In this document: in pieces, positions 58,067-64,000 of the stretch
Numbering within the stretch: position 1 is the first letter of the stretch
How the letters are laid out: every line of letters begins with the position of its first letter
Origin: Hymenobacter ruricola
GTDB lineage: Bacteria; Bacteroidota; Bacteroidia; Cytophagales; Hymenobacteraceae
Assembly: GCF_015694525.1 (NCBI RefSeq)
Contig: NZ_JADQDM010000007.1
Coordinates: 1 to 64,000, forward strand
Direction: 5' to 3'
Length of the DNA stretch: 64,000 nt
Made by a program: the position numbers and the translations under genes
The notes under the pieces: model-generated
What the model was told of the DNA's origin: nothing
The model's input: only the letters and a program-made list of their open reading frames with translations
Databases searched by the model: none

Positions 58067-59281
58067 GTGTCCCTCTTTTCCTACTTCCGCCCCAAGGATA
58101 TCCCGTCAGCCCTTCCCACAGCCCAGCATCGATTTGACCTGAACTTAGTTAGGGAAGTTGCGCAGCATGGTTCCGGCAATTTCACGGTATCGCCGCTGGG
58201 CGTGCTGGCAGCCCTCTCCTTGGCCATGAACGGGGCCGGCGGAACCACCCACCAGGAATTTGGGAACGTGCTATTTGGCTCGCTAGGCGATGCTTCGGGG
58301 GCCGTTGCCGCCGTTGCGGCCTGGCTTCGGCAACTGCTTACGAAAGATGCACGCGAAAGCGCCGAGCTGACGCTGGCCACGAGCTTGTGGGCCAACCAGC
58401 ACTTTACCCTTGCGCCTGCGTTTATCGAACAAGCCCACGCCTTGTACGAGGCCGAAGCGGGCACGCTCGATTTCACCACGGCTGAAGCCGCTTCCACCAT
58501 CAACAACTGGGTTCGGGAGCACACGCAGGGCCGCATTCCGACCATGGTGGAGGCCCAGGCGCTGATGAATGCCCCGCCAGCGGTGCTGCTCCTCAACGCC
58601 GTGTACTTCCGGGCGAAATGGGACAGCCCATTTTATGAAGGGAACACGCGGCCAGGCCCGTTCCGCCTGGCCGATGGCCGCCAGCAGGAAGCCCAGCTCA
58701 TGCACCAGGTCAGCGCGCACTTTGGCTACCTGGCGGGCCAGGGCTGGCAGGCGGTTTCGCTGCCGTATTTCGGGTATCCGTCCCGGTTTGCGATGCTGGT
58801 TTTCGTGCCCCATGCGCCCAGCGGCTTGCCCGCTTTTCTCACCGCCCTCAACGCCACAACCTGGGCCCAGTGGCTCCCCTCCTTTTCTGAGCGCGATGAG
58901 TTGGAGGTCGACCTGACCCTGCCGCGCTTTCGCGTGGAGTGGGAAGCTGATTTGGTGCCCGTGCTAGATGCAATGGGCCTGCGCGCGGCCTTCGCCCGCG
59001 GCGCTGATTTTGCTCCCATGGGCTTTCGCGCCGAAGACGGCGGGGGCTTTGTCTCGGCGGTGCTGCACAAAACTTTTCTGGAAGTTGACGAGGAAGGGAC
59101 CGAGGCGGCGGCCGCCACCGCGGTTCTGATGATGGCCGGCGGGGCCCCGCCGACGCCCAAACGACGCGTAGAAGTCAAAGTTGATTCGCCCTTCTTCTAT
59201 GCCATTGTTGACCAACAGGATGGCGCAGTGGTTTTTGCGGGCACCGTCAACGAGTTAGTTTCGGATGGAGCTCGGCCATGA
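58067..59281 (+). CDS. Serpin (serine protease inhibitor family I4)
   Basis: A 404-residue serpin starting at GTG 58067. Fold markers: NFTVSPLGVLAALSLAMNGA near 38-57, LLLNAVYFRAKWDSPF near 174-189, HKTFLEVDEEGTEAAAATAV near 334-353, and VDSPFFYAIVDQQDGAVVFA near 372-391. The hinge EEGTEAAAAT (342-351) has small residues at the P12-P9 positions, as in inhibitory serpins. The reactive loop (about 352-362, LMMAGGAP) suggests a P1 at Met, Ala or Gly. No signal peptide, so it probably works in the cytosol. Its stop overlaps the next start (ATGA). Confidence 0.92.
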   Translation: MSLFSYFRPKDIPSALPTAQHRFDLNLVREVAQHGSGNFTVSPLGVLAALSLAMNGAGGTTHQEFGNVLFGSLGDASGAVAAVAAWLRQLLTKDARESAELTLATSLWANQHFTLAPAFIEQAHALYEAEAGTLDFTTAEAASTINNWVREHTQGRIPTMVEAQALMNAPPAVLLLNAVYFRAKWDSPFYEGNTRPGPFRLADGRQQEAQLMHQVSAHFGYLAGQGWQAVSLPYFGYPSRFAMLVFVPHAPSGLPAFLTALNATTWAQWLPSFSERDELEVDLTLPRFRVEWEADLVPVLDAMGLRAAFARGADFAPMGFRAEDGGGFVSAVLHKTFLEVDEEGTEAAAATAVLMMAGGAPPTPKRRVEVKVDSPFFYAIVDQQDGAVVFAGTVNELVSDGARP

Positions 59282-59826
59282 TGAACCTCCGCGAGGAATT
59301 ACTGCGTGAACATTCGGCCCGCCAGACCCGGCGGCTCACCGACTATGCCTGCGCGCACCCGGCTCAGCTGGCGGAGCTGCTGCAGCTGTTTTGGTACGGC
59401 ACGCCGCGCGAGCGCCAGCTGGCCGCCGACGTGCTGGGCTGGGCCGGCCAGCGCAAGCCGAAATGGCTGCTGCCGCACCTGCCGGGCCTGCTCGCCGCCG
59501 GGCAGCCGGGCCAGGGCCAGCACCCGGCCATTCGGCGGGCCGTGGCGCGGGTGCTGCAGTTCGTGCCCGTGCCCGAAGACTGGCAGGCCCTCGCCTTCGA
59601 CACCTGCCTGGGAATGCTCACCAACGCTACCGAGCCGGTGGCCACCAAGGCTTATGCCATGAGCGCGGCGGCCCGGCTGGCCGCACCCTACCCCGAGCTG
59701 GTGCAGGAGGTGCTGACGGCCAGCGAAAACCTGTTGAGCACCACCCGCTCGGCCGCGCTGCACGGCCGGGCCGCCCGCGAGCTGCCGAAACTTCGCAACG
59801 TATTGCGGGAAGTTTTGCCGGATTAG
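59278..59826 (+). CDS. HEAT-repeat-like helical protein coupled to the serpin
   Basis: A 182-residue all-helical protein. The ATG at 59278 overlaps the serpin TGA by the ATGA arrangement, so translation is coupled; an adjacent ATG at 59281 is an alternative. Helix pairs such as LLQLFWYGTPRERQLAADVL near 34-53 and AVARVLQFVPVPEDWQALAF near 87-106 fit HEAT/armadillo-type repeats. It may bind the serpin or its target protease; that is inference. No catalytic motif. Confidence 0.65.
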   Translation: MMNLREELLREHSARQTRRLTDYACAHPAQLAELLQLFWYGTPRERQLAADVLGWAGQRKPKWLLPHLPGLLAAGQPGQGQHPAIRRAVARVLQFVPVPEDWQALAFDTCLGMLTNATEPVATKAYAMSAAARLAAPYPELVQEVLTASENLLSTTRSAALHGRAARELPKLRNVLREVLPD

Positions 59827-59866
59827 CTGTTGAGGTTGCTCATTCGTTTCAATCCTCACAACTTCC

Positions 59867-60739
59867 ATGAAAAAACTCCTTACCCTCGGCGCCGCGCTGC
59901 TGAGCCTGACTTTTTCCGCGTCGGCCCAAAAAATGGCCAGCTGCTGCGCCCGGCCCGCCGGCAACCTCTCGGCCTCGGCCACCGAAGCCTTCGCCATGCT
60001 GGCGGCCGACAAAGATTTTTCGGGCGGGCACGACGCGCCCCTGCCCTTCACGTTTGAAGGCGAAGGCAAGGCCATTACGTTTAAAACCCCCGACGGGCAG
60101 ACCGGCCGCGGCTACGAAATCAAGAGCGCTACGCCCAGCACCAAGTACTTGTTCGTGATTCACGAGTGGTGGGGCCTGAACGACTACATCAAGAAGGAAG
60201 CCGCCACCTTCGCCAGCGAAATGCCGGGCGTCAACGTCATCGCCGTGGACCTCTACGACGGCAAAGTGGCCACCACGCCCGAAGACGCTGGCAAATACAT
60301 GGGCGAAGTGAAAACCGAGCGCGCCGCGGCCATCCTCAAAGGCGCGCAAATGTACGCCGGGCCCAAGGCGCAGCTGGCCAGCATCGGCTGGTGCTTCGGC
60401 GGGGGCTGGAGCCTGCAGGAGGCCCTGCTGGGTGGCAAGCAGACGGTGGGTTGCGTGATGTACTACGGCATGCCCGAGAAGGACGTGGCCAAACTCAAAA
60501 CCCTGAACACCGACGTGTTGGGCATCTTCGCGGCGCAGGACAAGTGGATTAACCCCGAAGTGGTGGGCCAGTTCCAGAAAGACATGGCTGCCGCCGGCAA
60601 AAAAGTAACCATCGAGAGCTACGACGCCGACCACGCCTTCGCCAACCCGTCGAACCCCAAATTCAACAAGGAATACGCCGCCAAAGCCCACGGCCAGGCC
60701 CTGGCCTACCTGCGCGGCAAGTTCAAGGTGAAAGCCTAG
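59867..60739 (+). CDS. Secreted dienelactone hydrolase-like protein
   Basis: A 290-residue exported protein with the signal MKKLLTLGAALLSLTFSASA. IHEWWGLNDYIKKEAATFAS near 98-117 and SIGWCFGGGWSLQEAL near 166-181 carry the family Glu and the nucleophile Cys; the Asp is in FAAQDKWINPE and the His in YDADHAFANPS. Dienelactone hydrolases open lactones in aromatic degradation, but many relatives have other substrates. A strong terminator follows 38 nt after the stop. Confidence 0.9.
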   Translation: MKKLLTLGAALLSLTFSASAQKMASCCARPAGNLSASATEAFAMLAADKDFSGGHDAPLPFTFEGEGKAITFKTPDGQTGRGYEIKSATPSTKYLFVIHEWWGLNDYIKKEAATFASEMPGVNVIAVDLYDGKVATTPEDAGKYMGEVKTERAAAILKGAQMYAGPKAQLASIGWCFGGGWSLQEALLGGKQTVGCVMYYGMPEKDVAKLKTLNTDVLGIFAAQDKWINPEVVGQFQKDMAAAGKKVTIESYDADHAFANPSNPKFNKEYAAKAHGQALAYLRGKFKVKA

Positions 60740-60777
60740 CCCCGCCGGCCGTGCGGGCCACCGCTGTTCGGTCACAG

Positions 60778-60810
60778 AAAAAGCCTTCCTCCTGCGAGGA
60801 AGGCTTTTTT
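60778..60810 (+). terminator. Terminator after the hydrolase gene
   Basis: AAAAAGCCTTCCTC, a CTGC loop and GAGGAAGGCTTTTTT. Confidence 0.9.
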
Positions 60811-60848
60811 GCTAAATTGTGGGCCCGATGCTCTTCATCCCACCCGCC

Positions 60849-61322
60849 ATGGCCGCCGCCCTTGCTTCCCTCCTCGCCGAGTACGGCGAAAGCCACCAAA
60901 ACCCCGCCAACAAGCTGGTGCACTGGGTGTGCGTGCCGCTGATTATGTTCTCGCTCATCGGCTTGCTGTGGTCCATTCCGGTGCCGATGCCCGTGCGCGG
61001 CATCAGCCACTTGTTCAACTGGGGCAACCTGGTGATGCTGCTGGCCTTGGTGTACTACGTGCGCCTGAGCCCGCGCCTTGCGCTGGGCATGGTGCTGGTG
61101 TGGGTGGCCATGGCAGCCGCGCTGAGCCTGGTGGTCAGCTACGCGGCCCTGCCGCTGTGGACCATTTGCCTCATCATTTTCGCCCTGGCGTGGGTGGGGC
61201 AGTTCTGGGGGCACAAGGTGGAGGGCAAAAAGCCCAGCTTCCTCAAGGACCTGCAGTTCCTGCTCATCGGCCCGCTGTGGCTGCTGCACTTTGTGTACCG
61301 CCGGCTGGGCTGGGGGTATTGA
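60849..61322 (+). CDS. Mpo1/DUF962-family membrane protein
   Basis: A 157-residue protein with about four membrane segments. LAEYGESHQNPANKLVHWVC near 9-28 is the hallmark start, and GQFWGHKVEGKKPSFLKDLQ near 116-135 carries a further conserved His. In yeast Mpo1 is an Fe-dependent dioxygenase of 2-hydroxy fatty acids. ATG 60849 puts the motif at the family position; ATG 60828 and GTG 60819 are alternatives close to the preceding terminator. Confidence 0.87.
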   Translation: MAAALASLLAEYGESHQNPANKLVHWVCVPLIMFSLIGLLWSIPVPMPVRGISHLFNWGNLVMLLALVYYVRLSPRLALGMVLVWVAMAAALSLVVSYAALPLWTICLIIFALAWVGQFWGHKVEGKKPSFLKDLQFLLIGPLWLLHFVYRRLGWGY

Positions 61323-61422
61323 GGCACAACCCAGGGATGGCCCGTTTCAGGAGCCAGGCGCCCAAGCAGTAAAACGAAGGGCCACGTTTCTCCTGTCGTC
61401 CGGCGGGCTGCGCTCCAGCCCA

Positions 61423-62748
61423 TTATTTGGGCCGCGCAATTTCTCCCGGGGTGCGCCCTGTCAGCTTTTTGAACACCCGGTTGAAGGTGGATTTCGAGTT
61501 AAACCCCGACTCTAACGCAATGCCAACCAGCGAGTAATGCGCCAGCCGCGGGTCTTGCAGCTTGCGCTCGGCCTCGGCCACGCGGTAGCTGTTCACGAAG
61601 TCGTTGAAGTTCTGCCCGCAGCCGGTATTGATGACGTGCGAGAGCAGCGAAGTGTTGGTACGCAGGCGGTGGGCCAGCTCGGCCAGGGTTAGTTCGGGCT
61701 CCAGCCAGGGTTGGTCGTCGGCCATCAGGGCCAGCAGCTTGTCGCGCCACGCATGAAGCTCGGGCGCCAGCGAAGCAGCGGGCGCGACGGGGCTGGAAGC
61801 GGCTGCCGGCGACTCCGGCGGCGCGCCGGGCAACGGGGACGGCGCTTCGGCAGGGGTTGTTTCGGCCGCTGCAAGGGCAGGCGCGGGAGTAGCGGCCGGG
61901 GCAGCTTCGGGGCCGGCAGCATCCGGGGGCAGCGGCAGCGCTTCGGCGGTTTCGGGCTCGAAGCGGAGCGGCGTGACGGCGGCAAAATTGGCCTGCAGGC
62001 CCACAATGCTCAGGTAGTAGATGAGCGCGCCGTTGGCGAAATAGGCGTACCAATAGTCGCCGTAGCCCAGCGGGCCAATGGCCCGGTTCACCACCTCAAA
62101 GCTCAGCCACAGCACCAGGCCAAGCAAGGCAACCACCAGCAAATCGCGCAGCCCCCGAAACCGCAGCCGCGCCGTGTCGGAAAAGTTGTCGTCGAGGTAG
62201 CGGCGGTAGCGGCGGAAGAGCCGGAGCGTGGCCAGCCCGTAGCCCAGCATAAGGGCGTAGCCGAGCCAGCCGGCGGGTGCCCCCAGCATATCGAGGAAGT
62301 TGGCGGCTTCGCCCTTGGTACCGTAGTGATGCGGCAACGCCTGCCCGTGCAGGGCGCGGCTCCAGCCCAAATCATAGAGGGCCGCCCCGGCATAGAGCCC
62401 CGCATACAGCAGCCCCGGCAACAGGTGCAGCCAATGCTTGCGCAAGGCAAACTCCCGGTTGGTCAGGCTGCGGAAGTACAGGTAGAACGTTGGCCCCCAG
62501 GCCAGCCAGGGCTGCCACGGCACGTAGAACATGGTGGTGGAATAGCCGTCGTGGCTGTCGTACCACCCGGCGTAGCCCAGCATCCACTGCGCCACGGGCA
62601 GCACGTTCAGCAGCAGCAGCACCGCCAGCAGGCCGTCGGGCAACGAGCTTTGGCGCGCGGCCCGCACGAATAAGTGCGCAGCCAGCGCCGTGCCCGGCAC
62701 CACAAAAGGCAGCAGCAACCCGCTGTAAGCGTTGAAATCGAAGAACAC
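61423..62748 (-). CDS. Membrane-bound AraC-family transcription regulator
   Basis: A 441-residue protein starting at GTG 62748. Six or seven hydrophobic segments fill residues 1 to about 265. An Ala/Pro/Glu-rich linker (about 270-335) follows, and the C terminus is an AraC-type double helix-turn-helix (LTLAELAHRLRTNTSLLSHV near 354-373, VGIALESGFNSKSTFNRVFK near 407-426, then TPGEIARPK). This architecture is common in Bacteroidota and probably senses an envelope signal. A -7-like box ends 4 nt before the GTG. Confidence 0.9.
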   Translation of the reverse strand: MFFDFNAYSGLLLPFVVPGTALAAHLFVRAARQSSLPDGLLAVLLLLNVLPVAQWMLGYAGWYDSHDGYSTTMFYVPWQPWLAWGPTFYLYFRSLTNREFALRKHWLHLLPGLLYAGLYAGAALYDLGWSRALHGQALPHHYGTKGEAANFLDMLGAPAGWLGYALMLGYGLATLRLFRRYRRYLDDNFSDTARLRFRGLRDLLVVALLGLVLWLSFEVVNRAIGPLGYGDYWYAYFANGALIYYLSIVGLQANFAAVTPLRFEPETAEALPLPPDAAGPEAAPAATPAPALAAAETTPAEAPSPLPGAPPESPAAASSPVAPAASLAPELHAWRDKLLALMADDQPWLEPELTLAELAHRLRTNTSLLSHVINTGCGQNFNDFVNSYRVAEAERKLQDPRLAHYSLVGIALESGFNSKSTFNRVFKKLTGRTPGEIARPK

Positions 62749-62752
62749 GGCG

Positions 62753-62760
62753 CGAAGCTA
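62753..62760 (-). promoter_or_regulatory. -7-like box, 4 nt before the AraC regulator start
   Basis: The minus-strand TAGCTTCG is followed by CGCC and GTG. The layout matches that before the flavoprotein at 32737, so a leaderless mRNA is likely. Confidence 0.5.
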
Positions 62761-62801
62761 CGCACCGCCGCCGTCCGCATTGCCCTGAAGGCCAGCGCTT
62801 G

Positions 62802-63518
62802 CTACGCGGTGGCCAGCAGGCCCGCCAGCTCGGCCACGCAGTCGTTGAGCTGCTCCCAGGCGGGCAGCACAAAATACTGGTTTTGGTAGCGGGCGCCGGT
62901 GACGGGCGTGCGCAGCACGGTGGCCAGGTCGAACACCGGCCGGGGCGTGTTCTCGTTCACGCAGTGGTGGATTTCGCCGGCCGACGACAGCAGGCCCGCG
63001 CCGTAAAGCAGCGGCTGGCCCTCGTGCTGCACCAGGCCAAATTCGGCCGTGAAGAAGTACAGCGCCCACAGCTGCTCGCGCGCCGGCGAGCCCTCGGGCT
63101 GCGCGCAGTAAGCCTGCCCCAGCCCGTGCAGAAAATCGGCCAGGCCCTCGTCCAGCAGCATGGGCACGTGCCCAAACAAGTCGTGGAACAGGTCGGGCTG
63201 CGGGCTGAAGTCGAAGGCGTGCATGGGCCGGATGCGCGTCACAATCGGAAACTGCCGTTCGGCCAGGAGCTCGAAAAAGTGGTTGGGCTCGAAGGGCCGG
63301 CCCACCGGGGCCAGGCGCCAGCCCGTGTGCGCCTGCACGGTAGCGCTGAGCGCGGCAATGTCGGGAAGGGCGTCGCGGCGCATTCCCAACCGGGCCAGGC
63401 CCTGGCCGAAGGCCGGGGCGGCGCGCTTGTGCAGCAACGCAGTTTGGCGGTCAAACAGGATTTTCCACACCAGTTGGTCCTGGCTGGCAGTGGCGGCGAT
63501 GGGGCGTTTGGTGAACAT
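62802..63518 (-). CDS. phhA: Phenylalanine 4-monooxygenase
   Basis: A 238-residue tetrahydrobiopterin-dependent iron enzyme that hydroxylates phenylalanine to tyrosine. Iron ligands: His112 and His117 in LFHDLFGHVPML, and Glu159 in FFTAEFGLV. PDIAALSATVQAHTGWRL near 52-69 and RIRPMHAFDF near 95-104 are family segments. Length fits the bacterial form, which lacks the regulatory domain. A terminator-like hairpin ends 11 nt upstream of ATG 63518, so expression may be attenuated. The DAHP synthase gene lies upstream on the same strand. Confidence 0.94.
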   Translation of the reverse strand: MFTKRPIAATASQDQLVWKILFDRQTALLHKRAAPAFGQGLARLGMRRDALPDIAALSATVQAHTGWRLAPVGRPFEPNHFFELLAERQFPIVTRIRPMHAFDFSPQPDLFHDLFGHVPMLLDEGLADFLHGLGQAYCAQPEGSPAREQLWALYFFTAEFGLVQHEGQPLLYGAGLLSSAGEIHHCVNENTPRPVFDLATVLRTPVTGARYQNQYFVLPAWEQLNDCVAELAGLLATA

Positions 63519-63529
63519 AGCAACGGGTC

Positions 63530-63567
63530 AAAAAAAAGCCCGATATCCTGACGGATTCGGGCTTTTG
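63530..63567 (-). terminator. Terminator-like hairpin directly before phhA (possible attenuator)
   Basis: Minus strand: AAAAGCCCGAATCC, a GTCA loop, GGATATCGGGCTTTT plus further T residues. It is 11 nt before the phhA ATG. A short frame MKPALH followed by a stop lies just before the hairpin, and a TATACTTG box lies farther upstream (63649-63656). Confidence 0.7.
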
Positions 63568-63648
63568 GAGGTTTCTAGTGAAGAGCGGGTTTCATGCCTT
63601 GTTCTTCCTTTTCGCCAATGGCAGCCCGTGCCCGCCCGGTTTGGGGCA

Positions 63649-63656
63649 AGTATACA
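63649..63656 (-). promoter_or_regulatory. Possible -7 box upstream of the phhA attenuator
   Basis: The minus-strand TATACTTG is one base from consensus. A transcript from here would contain the short leader frame and the hairpin before phhA. Confidence 0.35.
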
Positions 63657-63746
63657 GGGTGCTAAAATTGACGAGTTGGTGACGCATGATGGAAACGAAT
63701 GTAAGGCTTGATTTTTAGAAAACAAGTCAATCGGGGCATTATTTTT

Positions 63747-64000
63747 TTACTTCTCCAGCTCACCGCGGAGCTTATACACGCGCCGCAGGTTGCGAATGAG
63801 CTTGGCCGACTCGTCGAAATTGAGCGTCTGCTGCCCGTCCGAGGCGGCCGTTTCAGGCGTTTCGTGGGTTTCGTACACGATGCCGTCGGCGCCGGCCAGC
63901 ACGGCGGCCAGCGCCATGGGCGGCACGTGGTCGCGGATGCCGATGCCATGCGACGGGTCCACGATGACTGGTAGGTGGCTTTTCTCTTTCAGGATGGGCA
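63747..64000 (-). CDS. 3-deoxy-7-phosphoheptulonate (DAHP) synthase, C-terminal end (partial)
   Basis: The visible 83 residues are the end of the enzyme; the start lies beyond the right edge. VIVDPSHGIGIRDHVPPMAL and ALAAVLAGADGIVYETHETP are the conserved metal-site and barrel-end motifs, followed by SDGQQTLNF. This fits the AroA(G)/KDO8PS-like DAHP synthase that commits erythrose-4-phosphate and PEP to aromatic amino acids. Some relatives carry an extra chorismate mutase domain, which cannot be judged here. phhA lies downstream on the same strand. Confidence 0.88.
   Translation of the reverse strand, partial: PILKEKSHLPVIVDPSHGIGIRDHVPPMALAAVLAGADGIVYETHETPETAASDGQQTLNFDESAKLIRNLRRVYKLRGELEK

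Noticed and set aside
1..64000. tRNA, rRNA, phage or conjugative genes
   Set aside because: I looked for the GGTTCGA-type T-loop, rRNA-like stretches and structural phage genes and saw none.

Overview
The window looks like a chromosomal segment of a high-GC member of the Bacteroidota, most likely Hymenobacter or a close relative in the Cytophagales. This rests on G+C-rich third codon positions, the Bacteroidota -7 promoter box (TAnnTTTG, with TAnnTTCG variants) before many starts, an almost complete lack of Shine-Dalgarno sequences, and protein families typical of that group. The genus is inferred from recall of protein style, not from a search. I see no rRNA, tRNA, CRISPR array, phage or replication origin. 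One insertion sequence is present.

Layout. 1-10.6 kb: the start of an RNA 2'-O-methyltransferase (hen1), secreted proteins of unknown role, a GH1 beta-glucosidase next to a glycosyltransferase, an LpxH-like phosphoesterase coupled to a small membrane protein, a Nudix hydrolase and an RhlE-type RNA helicase. 10.6-12.6 kb: a gene-poor A+T-rich stretch around an XRE regulator. 12.6-21.6 kb: an L,D-transpeptidase, an M1 aminopeptidase, cyanophycinase, an aldo/keto reductase, an isoaspartyl peptidase, a DUF3127 protein with an SSB-like acidic tail and an AlbA_2 protein. 21.7-28.7 kb: an esterase-DinB fusion, then a second esterase, an ATP-grasp ligase with a histone-H1-like tail, a YbdK-type carboxylate-amine ligase, a class I glutamine amidotransferase and a further ATP-grasp-like protein. 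This is the best candidate for an uncharacterised peptide or amide biosynthetic system. 28.8-38.9 kb: housekeeping enzymes, a CsdA/DeaD-type RNA helicase, an IS5-family element and a cold-shock protein. 39-43.5 kb: a large UvrD/AddA-like helicase flanked by two A+T-rich small genes, one STAS-like. 43.5-44.1 kb: a tiny amphipathic-peptide gene with its own terminator and a 42-bp GC-rich tandem repeat. 44.1-50 kb: secreted enzymes plus a two-gene unit with a TIR/deoxyribosyltransferase-like protein, which could be a defence or toxin-type module. 50-64 kb: pyruvate carboxylase, photolyase, a TetR-like regulator, an ABC1 kinase, a serpin overlapping a HEAT-like protein, a dienelactone hydrolase-like protein, an Mpo1-like protein, a membrane-bound AraC regulator, phenylalanine 4-hydroxylase behind an apparent attenuator, and the end of a DAHP synthase gene.

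Repeats and signals. Intergenic spaces carry several families of hairpin-forming dispersed repeats. The commonest has arms containing the core GCGCAGTCGAAGCATC; eight long copies and one trimmed copy are listed, and the IS element sits in the loop of one of them. Two repeat-derived insertions lie in frame inside the AddA-like gene. Three genes have a -7 box exactly 4 nt before the start codon, which implies leaderless mRNAs.

All calls come from reading motifs by eye. No database search, structure prediction or alignment was run.
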